Made by a program: the position numbers and the translations under genes | From: an uncultured Prevotella sp. | GTDB lineage: Bacteria; Bacteroidota; Bacteroidia; Bacteroidales; Bacteroidaceae | Direction: 5' to 3' | Assembly: GCA_947165435.1 (NCBI GenBank) | Contig: CAMVAI010000022.1 | Span: 1-42,071 of the forward strand | DNA length: 42,071 nt | Notes under the pieces: generated by a model | What the model saw: the letters and a program-made list of their open reading frames with translations, nothing else | What the model was told of the DNA's origin: nothing | The model's database searches: none | Part shown: positions 1-7,864 of the stretch, piece by piece | How positions within the stretch are numbered: position 1 is the first letter of the stretch | Layout: each line of letters opens with the position of its first letter

Positions 1-55
1 GTCGAAAGACAACAGATTTACAGTCTGCCCCATTTGGCCACTCTGGAAACCACCC
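1..55 (-). tRNA. tRNA-Tyr (GTA), cut by window edge
   Basis: On the minus strand the acceptor 5' strand GGGTGGT begins at 55, followed by a D arm and an anticodon arm AGACTGTAAATCTG, with anticodon GTA at 21-19. The arm sequence matches the usual bacterial tRNA-Tyr anticodon arm. The long variable arm and 3' half lie beyond base 1, so the gene is partial here. It follows tRNA-Thr on the same strand and is probably co-transcribed with it. In Bacteroidales this tRNA group usually leads into tuf, which I infer lies just outside the window. Confidence 0.9.
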
Positions 56-120
56 AAAATTTCTCCTCTGTCAGTTGCGCCTACCGCTGTTGGCCTGTTC
101 TTGTCCTGTGGGCTCTTTCG

Positions 121-194
121 AGCCTCTTGTCGGATTCGAACCAACGACCCCGAGATTACAAATCACGTGCTCTGGCCAACTGAGCTAAAGAGGC
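121..194 (-). tRNA. tRNA-Thr (TGT)
   Basis: This is a complete 74-nt cloverleaf on the minus strand. The acceptor stem GCCTCTT starts at 194 and pairs with AAGAGGC ending at 122, with discriminator T at 121. The D arm reads AGCTCAGTTGGCCAGAGC, the anticodon loop TTTGTAA carries TGT (complement of 158-160), and the T arm contains GGTTCGAATCC. CCA is not encoded. It sits 66 nt upstream of tRNA-Tyr and downstream of a good promoter at 243-272. Confidence 0.95.
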
Positions 195-242
195 ATTTAA
201 GCATCCGCTCCCCGATGGAGTCTGAATGTCGGAAAGCGGATG

Positions 243-272
243 CAAAGGTAGGCATTATTTTTGAATTACCAA
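243..272 (-). promoter_or_regulatory. Bacteroidota-type promoter for the tRNA-Thr/tRNA-Tyr unit
   Basis: The minus strand carries TACCTTTG (complement of 243-250), matching the -7 TAnnTTTG, and a TTTTGG box with TTG at 272-270, 19 nt away. This fits the Bacteroidota primary sigma factor consensus. Initiation would fall around 235, about 40 nt before tRNA-Thr, so the tRNAs have a promoter separate from hpf. Confidence 0.65.
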
Positions 273-290
273 AACTTTTCGAGGTTTTTT

Positions 291-590
291 TTATCTATTT
301 CTCAATTTTTCCTTAAATTTTTGCAGTTGCACCCTCATAGAGTCCACGCAAAGGTCTGTACTTTCCTCAAACGTGTCACTTACCTTCTCTACGAAAAGTG
401 TCGTTCCGGGCACGGTGGCGGTGATGCTTACCTCCTTGTTTTGTGCGGTAGCCGGCTTGACGACCTTGCACTGCACCTCCACTTTCTGGATATCTTCAAA
501 AGTTTTCTCCAACTTGGCGACCTTCTTTTCGATGAACGCCTGTAATTTCTCCGTAGCGTCGAAGTGAATCGACTGAATCTTAATTTCCAT
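291..590 (-). CDS. hpf: Short ribosome hibernation-promoting factor (HPF/RaiA family)
   Basis: This 99-aa protein begins MEIKIQSIHFDATEKLQAF and has the single beta-alpha-beta-beta-beta-alpha HPF domain (residues 1-95). The helix FIEKKVAKLEKTFEDI and the C-terminal helix SMRVQLQKFKEKL fit the family. It lacks the C-terminal dimerisation domain of long HPF, so it is the short form. The family binds the decoding region of the 30S subunit and stores ribosomes in an inactive state during stationary phase. It lies 36 nt after xerC in an rpsU-xerC-hpf row seen in many Bacteroidales. Its start is backed by a strong Shine-Dalgarno, AGGAGGT (complement of 595-601), which is unusual for this phylum. 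Confidence 0.92.
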   Translation of the reverse strand: MEIKIQSIHFDATEKLQAFIEKKVAKLEKTFEDIQKVEVQCKVVKPATAQNKEVSITATVPGTTLFVEKVSDTFEESTDLCVDSMRVQLQKFKEKLRNR

Positions 591-626
591 AGTTACCTCC
601 TGTTTTAATTGGGTAAATAAATAAGG

Positions 627-1511
627 TTAAGCCCTTGGGTGGGCATTCTCATATACTTTTTTCAGTTGTTCAAACGTCGTGTGTGTATAAATCTCGGTGG
701 TCGCCACGCTCTCATGGCCGAGCAGTTTTCGCACCGCTTCCAGTCCTGCGCCGTTGTTGAGCATGGCAGTGGCGAACGAGTGGCGCAGCACGTGCGGCGA
801 GCGTTTCTTCATCGTAGTGGTTTTCGACAGCTCTCTCCTGACGATGTTCTGCACCCTGCTTCGCCCGATGCGACAGCCCTTGTCATCCACTACCAGTGCC
901 TCATCGACTCTGGGCACCGTGCTGTCGCGTTGCCGCATGTATTCCTTCAGTGCCGTCTCCAGCTCGTTGCCGAAGGGCACGATACGCTGCTTGTTGCGCT
1001 TGCCGGTCACCTTCAGCTGGTGCATCGTGAAGTCCACATCGGCATCGTTCAGTCCCACCAGTTCTGCCAGTCGTATGCCCGTCTCATAAAATAATATTAT
1101 TATTGTACGCGCGCGTAAGTCCTCAAAGCTGTCTCCCCACATCTGTGGCAGGTCAATAAGCCTGTCCATTTCGCTTTCGCGCACGAACTGTGGCAGCGGT
1201 TTTTTCTTCTTCGGCCCCTGTATATTGTACGACGGGTCGGCCGTCACCATTTTCCTGGCCAGGGCGAAACGAAAAAAAGAACGCACGGCACTCAACTTGT
1301 TGTTCACTGTTGATGCCATGTCGCCTTTATCCATCAGGCTCTCCATCCAGTCACGGATGATGTCCGAGTCTACCGACTCCCACGAGAGCTGACTTTCTCG
1401 ATTTTTAAAGTACGATTCGAAGTCCTTCAGACTACGCTCATAGTTCGTTACCGTGAGTTCGGAACGATTCCGCTCGTAACGCAAGTAGTTCAAGAAATCT
1501 TCTACCTTCAT
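627..1511 (-). CDS. xerC: Tyrosine recombinase XerC/XerD-type
   Basis: A 294-aa site-specific recombinase of the Xer type that resolves chromosome dimers at dif. Residues 1-90 form the SAM-like core-binding domain (VEDFLNYLRYERN) and residues 110-290 the catalytic domain. The full catalytic set is visible: Arg147 (TGIRLAEL), Lys171 (TGKR), His240 and Arg243 (HVLRH), His266 (LLGHES) and the nucleophile Tyr275 (EIYTH). The reading frame could extend to a TTG at 1535, but the ATG at 1511 gives the usual XerC length and puts MKVEDFL at the N-terminus, so I prefer it. Its place between rpsU and hpf, away from any mobile-element cargo, supports a housekeeping Xer rather than a phage integrase. XerC rather than XerD is inferred. 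Confidence 0.88.
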   Translation of the reverse strand: MKVEDFLNYLRYERNRSELTVTNYERSLKDFESYFKNRESQLSWESVDSDIIRDWMESLMDKGDMASTVNNKLSAVRSFFRFALARKMVTADPSYNIQGPKKKKPLPQFVRESEMDRLIDLPQMWGDSFEDLRARTIIILFYETGIRLAELVGLNDADVDFTMHQLKVTGKRNKQRIVPFGNELETALKEYMRQRDSTVPRVDEALVVDDKGCRIGRSRVQNIVRRELSKTTTMKKRSPHVLRHSFATAMLNNGAGLEAVRKLLGHESVATTEIYTHTTFEQLKKVYENAHPRA

Positions 1512-1583
1512 ACTCGTTGCTTCTGTTTTCGGCAACGAAATTACGAAAATTTCTTCAAACCACCAAATTTTAGGAGGTGAAAT

Positions 1584-1606
1584 GCAGAAAAAAGATTATT
1601 TTCTGC
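1584..1606 (-). terminator. Hairpin between rpsU and xerC (possible attenuator)
   Basis: GCAGAAAA (1584-1591) and TTTTCTGC (1599-1606) form a perfect 8-bp stem with a 7-nt loop, immediately after the rpsU stop. On the minus strand it is followed only by ATTT, so any termination would be partial. It could separate the high-output rpsU message from xerC-hpf. This is a structural reading only. Confidence 0.4.
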
Positions 1607-1610
1607 CTTT

Positions 1611-1802
1611 TTACTCCTCTGTAGTGCGCAGTTTCTGTACGTAAATAGCGTGTTCCATCTTGAGGCGCTTCAGTACAGACGGCTTATCGAACTGCTGGCG
1701 TGCGCGGAGTTCCTTGACAACGCCTGTCTTTTCGAACTTTCTCTTAAACTTCTTGAGGGCCTTCTCGATGTTCTCGCCTTCCTTTACTGGTACAATAATC
1801 AT
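1611..1802 (-). CDS. rpsU: 30S ribosomal protein bS21
   Basis: This 63-aa basic protein begins MIIVPVKEGENIEKALKKFK and matches bS21 over its full length, with the family's KFKRKFEKTG and ELRARQQF segments. bS21 sits on the 30S platform near the anti-Shine-Dalgarno sequence. The end LRTTEE is short and acidic, as in Bacteroidota forms. It is the first gene of the rpsU-xerC-hpf row and has its own promoter 80 nt upstream. Confidence 0.95.
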   Translation of the reverse strand: MIIVPVKEGENIEKALKKFKRKFEKTGVVKELRARQQFDKPSVLKRLKMEHAIYVQKLRTTEE

Positions 1803-1880
1803 GTTACTTTTTGGTTTTATGAATTTTATTAATGTTAGACTTTATTGCTCCCCATGTGCTGTAGCCACGAAAAGCGGGTG

Positions 1881-1911
1881 CAAAGTTACAACATATTTCG
1901 CAACCCACCAA
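1881..1911 (-). promoter_or_regulatory. Promoter of rpsU-xerC-hpf
   Basis: TAACTTTG on the minus strand (complement of 1881-1888) matches TAnnTTTG. TTG at 1911-1909 (in ACTTGGTGG) lies 20 nt upstream. The spacing and both boxes fit the Bacteroidota consensus. The rpsU leader would be about 70 nt. Confidence 0.65.
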
Positions 1912-1964
1912 GTTTTTAGCTCATTTTTTTCTCTCTTCGGTGTATGTTTTTCAAAAAAAGGCCT

Positions 1965-3779
1965 TTACAGCGGTTTCGTGACCCGTCTCAGCCACTCCTG
2001 TTCGCCGCTGTCGAGCCGTGGCGACAGCTTCTCATACACCCGTTGGTGGTATTCGTTCAGCCATCGGCGCTCCTCGCCGGTCAGCATGTCGGCAATGACG
2101 GGCCGCGTGTCGATGGGACACAGCGTCAGCGTCTCGAACTTCAGGAAGCGTCCGCATTCCGTCTCCTGGGCCGGCACCACCAGCAGCACGTTCTCGATGC
2201 GCACGCCGAAGCGCCCTTCCAGATAGATGCCCGGCTCGTCGGTCACCGTCATGCCGGCCCTCAGCGGTGCTCCGCGATACTCCATGCGTATCTGGTGCGG
2301 TCCTTCATGCACGTTCAGGTATGCCCCCACGCCGTGCCCCGTGCCGTGCAGGAAGTTCAGCCCCTCCTGCCACAACGGCCGGCGGGCTATGGCATCCAGT
2401 TGCGTGCCCGTCGCCCCGTCTGGGAATTGCAGCAACTGCAGCTGTATGTGTCCTTTCAGCACCAGCGTATAGACCCGTCGCTGTTCGTCGGTCAGCGGTC
2501 CCAAGGCGATGGTGCGTGTGATGTCCGTCGTACCGTCCTGATAGTGTGCCCCACTGTCCACCAGCAGCAGCCCCTTCCGTTCCAGCACGGCATCGGTCTC
2601 CGGCGTGGCCTCATAGTGTACGATGGCCCCATGCTGTTCATAGCCCGCAATGGTGTCGAACGACAGTCCACGATACAGCGGCTGTTCGCTGCGCAACTGT
2701 TCCAGGCGGTCGGCAACAGAGATTTCCGACAGCCTCACGCCGCCTGCCGCCCCCTCTTCGCCCGCCATGGCCCGGTCGAGCCACCGCAGCCACTTCACCA
2801 TGGCCACCCCGTCGCGCAGCATGGCCCGCCGGAAGCCTTTCTGCTCGGCGGCATTTTTCACCGCCTTCAGTGCCGGCACGGGCGACGGCTGTCTCACCAC
2901 CTCGCGCCCCACCATATTATATAAGGTATAGTTCACCTCGTCAGGGTCCAACAGGATATTGTATTCAAAGTACGCCTTCAGGCCCTCCCCCACCCGCTCG
3001 TAGCCGTCGATGCTCACGCCATACCGCTGCAGGTGTGCCACCACATCGTCGCCGAGCTTCGTGCGGTCCACATAGAGCGTGGCCTGACGGGTGTCAATCA
3101 GCAGATAGCTGACGAAGAGCGGACAGCAGTGTATGTCGCTGCCGCGCAGGTTCAGCGTCCATGCGATGTCGTCGAGTGCCGCCATGAGCATGCCGTCGGC
3201 ATGTTGCTCGCGCAGCGCCTGCCGTATGCGTGCCAGCTTTCCATCTACCGCCTCGCCGGCCAATTCCAGGGGCTGTATCACCACCTGTCCCGTAGGCAGC
3301 GGCGGACGACCGGTCCATATCCGGCCCAGCACGTCCATGTTGGTGCGCAGGGTGATGCCCCCCTGCCGCTGCAGGTCGCCCTTCAGCTGCTCCACCATGG
3401 CGGCGGCACCCACCATGCCGTCGATGCCCACCTCCTTGTCGTCCATGTCGGCCAGCTCGCTGCCTATCCATTGGGCGATGGTGGGTGTGCCGTCTATCTT
3501 CTCTTTCATCAGCTGGTATTCCGTGCCCTCCAGCTGCTGCCGGGCGGCAATGAAGTAGCGCGAGTCGGTCCACAGGGCGGCACTCTTCAGCGTCACCACC
3601 GCTGTGCCTGCCGAGCCGTCGAAACCGCTGATCCACTCGCGGCCCTTCCAATGGTCGGCGGTATATTCGCTCTGGTGCGGGTCGCTCGTAGGGAATATGA
3701 ATGCCGACAGGTGCTCGCGGCGCAGCTCTTCGCGCAGCAGCGCTATCCGCTCGGCTATCACACCATCATTCTTCATCAT
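1965..3779 (-). CDS. pepP: Xaa-Pro aminopeptidase, long M24B form
   Basis: This 604-aa cytosolic metallopeptidase removes N-terminal residues preceding proline. It has the three-part layout of the long aminopeptidase P type: two creatinase-like N-terminal domains (about 8-135 and 145-305) and a C-terminal pita-bread M24 domain (about 315-540), plus a 60-residue tail. All five metal ligands are present: Asp408 and Asp419 (DSGAHYQDGTTD), His482 (GTGHGVG), Glu515 (DEPGIY) and Glu529 (GVRIENVL). Length and domain plan match eukaryotic cytosolic and Bacteroidota enzymes rather than the 440-aa E. coli PepP. It lies 12 nt behind the dicarboxylate transporter and is probably co-transcribed with it. 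MMK offers a second start at 3776. Confidence 0.92.
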   Translation of the reverse strand: MMKNDGVIAERIALLREELRREHLSAFIFPTSDPHQSEYTADHWKGREWISGFDGSAGTAVVTLKSAALWTDSRYFIAARQQLEGTEYQLMKEKIDGTPTIAQWIGSELADMDDKEVGIDGMVGAAAMVEQLKGDLQRQGGITLRTNMDVLGRIWTGRPPLPTGQVVIQPLELAGEAVDGKLARIRQALREQHADGMLMAALDDIAWTLNLRGSDIHCCPLFVSYLLIDTRQATLYVDRTKLGDDVVAHLQRYGVSIDGYERVGEGLKAYFEYNILLDPDEVNYTLYNMVGREVVRQPSPVPALKAVKNAAEQKGFRRAMLRDGVAMVKWLRWLDRAMAGEEGAAGGVRLSEISVADRLEQLRSEQPLYRGLSFDTIAGYEQHGAIVHYEATPETDAVLERKGLLLVDSGAHYQDGTTDITRTIALGPLTDEQRRVYTLVLKGHIQLQLLQFPDGATGTQLDAIARRPLWQEGLNFLHGTGHGVGAYLNVHEGPHQIRMEYRGAPLRAGMTVTDEPGIYLEGRFGVRIENVLLVVPAQETECGRFLKFETLTLCPIDTRPVIADMLTGEERRWLNEYHQRVYEKLSPRLDSGEQEWLRRVTKPL

Positions 3780-3791
3780 TTCATCATCATT

Positions 3792-5237
3792 TTAATATAT
3801 CATCATGCTCAGCGCGTAGGCCACGACGGTGGCCACGCTGACGCAGACCAGCCCTGGCATCATGAACGAGTGGTTCAGCAGGTACTTGCCGATGACCGTC
3901 GTACCCGAGCGGTCGAAGTTGACGGTGGCGATGTCACTGGGGTAGTTGGGTATGAAGAAGTAGCCATACACCGACGGCAGCACGCCGAGCAGCACCGGTC
4001 CGTCGATGCCCAGCTGGTAGGCCAGTGGCAACATGGCCACGACCACGGCTCCCTGCGAATTGATGAGCACCGACACCAGGAAGAACACCAGCGCGATGCT
4101 CCACGGATAGTCCTTCACGATGTCGGTCAGCATGGCCTGCATCTCGCCGAGATAGTTGGAGAAGTAGGTGTCTGCCAGCCATGCGATGCCGTAGATAGCC
4201 ACGACGGCCACCATGCCCGACTGCCACACGGGGCCTGCCACGGCCTTCTTGGGCTGTGCCTTGCAGCATATCACCATCAGTGCCGCTGCCGTAATCATGA
4301 CAATCTGTATTACGATGTTCATCTTCAGGTCCACCATCTTCATTTCCGTAACGCCGCCAACGGTCACACCCGCCTTGGCCAGCTGGTCGGGCGTGATGGC
4401 CACCGCGCCGTCGAGCGTCAGCTCCTTGGCACCCTTGACGGCCTTGACGATGGCATACTCCGGCAGCAGGTCGGGAAACACGGCAAAGGCCACGATGACC
4501 GCCAGTGCTCCGAGGAAGATGAACACGGCATTCTTCGCCGACTGCGGAATCTCCTTGTCCAGCGTGGTGGCTCCGCCGCCATAGACATATCGCCGCTGCT
4601 CGGGGTCCTTCAGCTTGGCCTGGAACACGGGGTCTTTGTCCAGGTCCAGTCCGCGATGGTACGACAGTGCCGCTGCCGCCATCAGTCCGCAGAGGCTGGC
4701 GGGAATGGAAATCATCAGCACGCGGGGTATGGTGACGTCAAATCCGTTGGCGTTCGAGATAGACACGAAGGCCACCACCGCCGCAGCGATGGGCGAACAG
4801 GTGATGCCCACCTGCGAGGCCACCGACGCCACGCCGCAGGGCCGTTCAGGGCGTATGCCCTTCTTCAGTGCGATGTCGCAGATAATGGGCATCAGCGTAT
4901 ATACCACGTGGCCCGTCCCCACCAGCACGGTCAGGAAGAACGTACACAGCGGTGCCAGGAACGTGATGCGGTCGGGGTGCTTGCGCAGCATGCGCTCGGC
5001 CAACTGTATCAGCCAGTCCATGCCGCCCGACGCCTGCATGATGCCCGCACAGGTGACGGCGGCAATGATGATGTAGATAACCTCGGTAGGCGGGTTGCCG
5101 GGCTTCATGCCCCACCCGAACACGAGAATAGCCAGTCCGATGCCGGAGATAGCTCCCAGCGCCAGACTGCCGTAGCGTGAGCCAACCCATAGTGCTCCCA
5201 GCACCACGCAGAGTTGTAAAAGCATTGTAATTGTCAT
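3792..5237 (-). CDS. dcuB: Anaerobic C4-dicarboxylate antiporter, DcuA/DcuB family
   Basis: A roughly 481-aa inner-membrane protein with about a dozen hydrophobic segments. The N-terminal half carries the DcuA/DcuB signature: LGAISGIGLAILVF, a PP motif, LQASGGMDW-like (MQASGGMDW), CGTGHVVYT-like (VGTGHVVYTLMPI), GIRPERP and SPIAAAVV. The family exchanges fumarate, malate or aspartate for succinate, which suits the fumarate-reducing, succinate-producing metabolism common in Prevotella. A roughly 60-residue hydrophilic loop before the C-terminal half makes it longer than E. coli DcuB. I start at MTITMLL (5237); the frame is open further up to 5336 but that part runs into the preceding gene. It lies 23 nt after the ATPase gene and 12 nt before pepP. 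DcuA versus DcuB is not resolved. Confidence 0.88.
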   Translation of the reverse strand: MTITMLLQLCVVLGALWVGSRYGSLALGAISGIGLAILVFGWGMKPGNPPTEVIYIIIAAVTCAGIMQASGGMDWLIQLAERMLRKHPDRITFLAPLCTFFLTVLVGTGHVVYTLMPIICDIALKKGIRPERPCGVASVASQVGITCSPIAAAVVAFVSISNANGFDVTIPRVLMISIPASLCGLMAAAALSYHRGLDLDKDPVFQAKLKDPEQRRYVYGGGATTLDKEIPQSAKNAVFIFLGALAVIVAFAVFPDLLPEYAIVKAVKGAKELTLDGAVAITPDQLAKAGVTVGGVTEMKMVDLKMNIVIQIVMITAAALMVICCKAQPKKAVAGPVWQSGMVAVVAIYGIAWLADTYFSNYLGEMQAMLTDIVKDYPWSIALVFFLVSVLINSQGAVVVAMLPLAYQLGIDGPVLLGVLPSVYGYFFIPNYPSDIATVNFDRSGTTVIGKYLLNHSFMMPGLVCVSVATVVAYALSMMIY

Positions 5238-5260
5238 AGGTGTAACAGTATTATTGGTAT

Positions 5261-7180
5261 TTATATCTCTTCCGTCCTTACCAACTGGTAGCCGCGATAC
5301 TGCGCCACGATGCAGTGCAGCTGCGTGTTGCCGCACAGCAGGCGCAGCTTCGCGTCCTGTGCGTAGCGCTGAATCTGTTCCTTGGCATCAGCCCACTGCC
5401 GCTCGGCCTCTTCTGTGGTGGCATCCTGCTTCAGGTATTTCAGCTCCAGGATGTACGAGTGGGCCACCATGGGGTAGCGCCCGAGGTCGGGCAACAGGAA
5501 GAAGTCGCAGTAGCCATGGCTGAACTCCAGCTCCGGGGCGATGAGGTAGTAGCCGGTCATGGTCAGATAGGCGGTGAAGAAGCCCTGCAGGTTGCGCTCA
5601 CCCTCTATGAGGCAGCGCACGGCGCAGGTCTTCTCATACTCCTCGCTGACGGTCTTGATGAGCGGCTGCCAGTCGCCACTGAGTGCCGCTGCCTGGTACG
5701 CCTCGTCGATGCGCCAGTGGTCGGCAGGACGTATGCGGTCGTACTCTTCCAGCAGGTAGCCGTAGTATTGCTTGCGCACGTTGTTGTTAGGGATGCCCAG
5801 ACGGAGCATCAGGCCATTGTTGCCCGTGATGGTGAGCATGCCATAATAATACAGCAAGGACACGAAGTTGTCGAACTTCACCATCTCCGAGGCCGGGAAG
5901 TAAGGCACCAGCCGCGCGTCGATATACCCCGTCTCGGCTATTCGGTAGATGATGCTCTTGCGCTGCGGTTCCAGCCGGTCCAGCTGTATCAGCCGCTTCA
6001 TCTTCTGATAGTCCGTGCGGGTGTTGGGGTCGGTCATCTCGTCGGGGGCGTGGCCGTTGCGTATCTGGTTGCTCAGGTAGTAGAGCACCATGTTTGAGTT
6101 GAACACAGTGGCCCCCAGAGCCCCCACAGCCCCCCTCCCGGCCTCCCCCGAGGGGGAGGAGTAGATAGTCTGGGTGGCGGTCTGGGTGGCGGACTGGGTG
6201 GCGGACTGGTTGGCAGACTGGTTGGCAGCTTGGTTGGCAGTCTGGGTGGTGGACTGATTGGCGGAATAGTAAGCGGTAGAAGTAACTACGCCCCTCTCTC
6301 GGGAGGGGAAGGGGGAGGGGCTAAAGCAGTAGTTGTCATACCACGGCTTCATCTCCTGTATCATGGCATCGATGTCGCCCACCAACCAACCAGCCTCCTT
6401 GTAATATTGGAACATCTGCCGCACCTCTTCCTCGCTGAAGCCCAATATGTGGTTGAAGGCGGCATCGGCGGTGATGTTCGTGGCAATGTTGTAGCCGCTG
6501 GTCAGGTCGTCCATGGTCACGGGCGAGACACCGATCATCAGCACCCGCTCGAAGTTGGGCTTGAAGAGCTTGAAGATGTCACGATAAAAACCCTCGCCGT
6601 GCGTCAGCCCGGTATAGACATCATGGCCATGCTGATTGAGCACGGTATTGGTGAAGTTGTCGTACTCGTCGATGATGAGGTAGAGCGGCACGTTGTAGTA
6701 TTTCGCCCTGTCACCGAGGAAATTGAGTTTCTTCGTGGCCCAGTCCCATTTCTTCATATCGTCAGCAAAACCTTCGTAGAACAGGTGCTCATATTGCTGT
6801 GCGAAACCATCGAGCTTCATGCCGCAATAGCTGTCGAAGCTTGCTTTCAGCTCATCGATGGAGCCCGTCACCTGCGAAAAGTCCAGGTGCAGCACGGCAT
6901 ATCTGTTGCGTAGTGCCGTGGGGTGGCTGCCAATCCACAGCTGACCGAAATACTCGTCGAAGCGGTCCTTCAGGTTCACGTCGTAGTAGCACTTCAGCAT
7001 GCTCAGCAGCAGCGACTTGCCGAAGCGCCGCGGGCGCACCAAGAAGAGATAGTTGCTGGCCATCTCCAGGCGGGGGATGAACATGGTCTTGTCTGCGTAG
7101 TAGCAGTTTTGTTTGTTAACCAGCCCGAAGTCGGCGATGCCGAGGGGCAACTGTTTGACGGTTTGTGTGGTGGTTGTCAT
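5261..7180 (-). CDS. AAA-ATPase-like / PD-(D/E)XK nuclease-fold protein with a repeat-derived insert
   Basis: This 639-aa protein belongs to the abundant Bacteroidales family with an N-terminal AAA-ATPase-like domain and a C-terminal PD-(D/E)XK nuclease-like domain. The N-terminus LPLGIADFGLVNKQNCYYADKT is typical. Walker A is RPRRFGKS (49-56) and Walker B is LYLIIDEYDNF (D171, E172). The C-terminal domain shows Asp559 (YCDFFLL) and Glu579-x-Lys581 (ILELKYL). The biological role of the family is unknown; defence or mobile-element maintenance is often proposed. Residues about 287-357 interrupt the conserved WYDNYCF...NSNMVLYYL stretch and are encoded by two palindromic elements around a 12-nt array (6121-6321). 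Without that insert the length would be typical of the family. It has its own promoter at 7227-7257. Confidence 0.85.
   Translation of the reverse strand: MTTTTQTVKQLPLGIADFGLVNKQNCYYADKTMFIPRLEMASNYLFLVRPRRFGKSLLLSMLKCYYDVNLKDRFDEYFGQLWIGSHPTALRNRYAVLHLDFSQVTGSIDELKASFDSYCGMKLDGFAQQYEHLFYEGFADDMKKWDWATKKLNFLGDRAKYYNVPLYLIIDEYDNFTNTVLNQHGHDVYTGLTHGEGFYRDIFKLFKPNFERVLMIGVSPVTMDDLTSGYNIATNITADAAFNHILGFSEEEVRQMFQYYKEAGWLVGDIDAMIQEMKPWYDNYCFSPSPFPSRERGVVTSTAYYSANQSTTQTANQAANQSANQSATQSATQTATQTIYSSPSGEAGRGAVGALGATVFNSNMVLYYLSNQIRNGHAPDEMTDPNTRTDYQKMKRLIQLDRLEPQRKSIIYRIAETGYIDARLVPYFPASEMVKFDNFVSLLYYYGMLTITGNNGLMLRLGIPNNNVRKQYYGYLLEEYDRIRPADHWRIDEAYQAAALSGDWQPLIKTVSEEYEKTCAVRCLIEGERNLQGFFTAYLTMTGYYLIAPELEFSHGYCDFFLLPDLGRYPMVAHSYILELKYLKQDATTEEAERQWADAKEQIQRYAQDAKLRLLCGNTQLHCIVAQYRGYQLVRTEEI
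6121..6321. repeat. In-frame composite repeat: palindromic element pair around a 12-nt array
   Basis: Two copies of a GC-rich palindromic element face each other inside the ATPase gene: one at about 6121-6164, reading GGGGGAGGAGTAG at its inner edge, and one at 6286-6321, starting CTACGCCCCTC. Each has a short CCTCCC-CTCG-GGGAGG-type hairpin and a G/C-rich tail. They are imperfect inverted copies of each other and of the pair at 16279-16574. The whole block stays in frame and encodes about 65 residues rich in Gln, Asn, Ser, Thr and Pro. Confidence 0.8.
6170..6265. repeat. 12-nt tandem array, 8 units
   Basis: Eight contiguous 12-nt units with consensus CTGGGTGGCGGA, some reading CTGGTTGGCAGA. 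On the coding (minus) strand each unit encodes a tetrapeptide such as SATQ, SANQ or TATQ. The units differ by one to four bases, so the array is old enough to have diverged, or is tolerated as a variable linker. Confidence 0.9.
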
Positions 7181-7226
7181 AGTCTCTTTACCAAGTTATA
7201 GATACGGTCTGCTGTGATGCTGTGTG

Positions 7227-7257
7227 CAAAGATAACGATTTAATTTCTAACTGCCAA
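7227..7257 (-). promoter_or_regulatory. Promoter of the ATPase gene (and perhaps dcuB-pepP)
   Basis: TATCTTTG on the minus strand (complement of 7227-7234) with TTG at 7257-7255, 20 nt apart, matches the Bacteroidota consensus. It lies about 45 nt before the ATPase ATG. No separate promoter is apparent for dcuB, which starts only 23 nt after the ATPase stop. Confidence 0.65.
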
Positions 7258-7290
7258 GCATTTTTGCCTAAAAAGTAGGAGTAGTAATAG

Positions 7291-7468
7291 CCTCTCCATG
7301 AAAATTAGTAGCCTCTCCACGATCACCAGTGGCCTCTCCACGAAAATTAGTAGCCTCTCCACGATCACCAGTGGCCTCTCCACGAAAATTACTCATTGCT
7401 CCACGAAAATTACTCATTGCTCCACGAAAATTAGTAGCCTTTCCACGAAAATTACTAGCCTCTCCATG
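7291..7468. repeat. 21-nt tandem array, about 8.5 units
   Basis: Units share the core CCTCTCCACGAAAATT and follow one another without spacers at exactly 21 nt. Two variants occur: units 2 and 4 have GATCACCAGTGG in place of GAAAATTAGTAG, and units 6-7 begin TTGCTCCACG. The period is a multiple of three, so both strands stay open (the minus strand would read NFRGEAT repeats). I see no start-site signal or conserved product and treat it as noncoding. Two to three units recur inverted at 8006-8068. Confidence 0.9.
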
Positions 7469-7506
7469 TCTGTCGGCCGTCTTCGTCCTTTGGTCGGATT
7501 TCAAAT

Positions 7507-7566
7507 CCGACATCCGCCCTCCTCATCCGACATCCGCCCTACTCTTCCGACATCCGCCCTCCTCAT
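7507..7566. repeat. 20-nt tandem repeat, 3 units
   Basis: Three back-to-back 20-nt units start CCGACATCCGCCCT at 7507, 7527 and 7547; the middle one differs in its last bases. A fourth, broken unit follows. Noncoding, part of the repeat-rich stretch 7235-8157. Confidence 0.85.
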
Positions 7567-7581
7567 CAGCCCTCCCCTTTC

Positions 7582-7609
7582 AAAAATCCCCGATTTCATC
7601 GGGATTTTT
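7582..7609. terminator. Symmetrical hairpin, likely bidirectional terminator
   Basis: AAAAATCCCCGAT (7582-7594) pairs with ATCGGGATTTTT (7598-7609), leaving a 3-nt loop and one bulge. The A and T runs at the two ends would serve as U-tracts in either direction. No gene ends close by, so its client is unclear. Confidence 0.45.
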
Positions 7610-7641
7610 CTGCCGTAAATATATACATATTGTGAAAAAAT

Positions 7642-7864
7642 GAAACATCCCGCACATCCCGCACATCTCGCACGTGAAAAAGTTTCAACACAGCATGAAG
7701 CCATCCTATTGCTGCAACTATCAGGTGCGAGATGGATGTAGAACGGCAGTTGCAAAGTGTCAGCTACGCGCGGGATAAAACGAGCAAACCGTCAGCTACG
7801 TGCGAGATAAATCGAGCAGACTGTCAGCTTACGTGCGGGATGTGCGGGATGTGCGGGATGTTTC
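7642..7864. repeat. 34-nt inverted repeat around a 155-nt loop
   Basis: The left arm at 7642-7675 contains three CATCCCGCA-type units. The right arm at 7831-7864 is its reverse complement with a single mismatch. Flanking TATATA-rich bases also match loosely. Each arm is itself a short direct repeat of period 9. The loop holds a 32-nt direct repeat. No reading frame here looks like a gene. Confidence 0.85.
7759..7822. repeat. 32-nt direct repeat, 2 units plus a partial third
   Basis: Units starting GTCAGCTACG at 7759 and 7791 are each 32 nt and about 80 percent alike, with the shared middle GGGATAAAACGAGCA versus GAGATAAATCGAGCA. A third unit starts at 7823 and runs into the right arm of the inverted repeat. 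Only two and a half adjoining copies occur and there are no spacers, so it is not a CRISPR array. Confidence 0.75.

Noticed and set aside
1512..1535. TTG start for xerC
   Set aside because: The ATG at 1511 gives the family's length and a normal N-terminus; the extra eight residues are not needed.
6121..6321. Frameshift or pseudogene in the ATPase
   Set aside because: The insert keeps the frame and the nuclease-fold motifs downstream are intact.
7268..7513. An 81-aa minus-strand protein of NFRGEAT heptads
   Set aside because: It exists only because the 21-nt period is a multiple of three; the plus strand is equally open and there is no start signal or context.
7291..7822. CRISPR array
   Set aside because: The repeats (21 nt and 32 nt) follow each other without spacers, and no cas gene is in the window.
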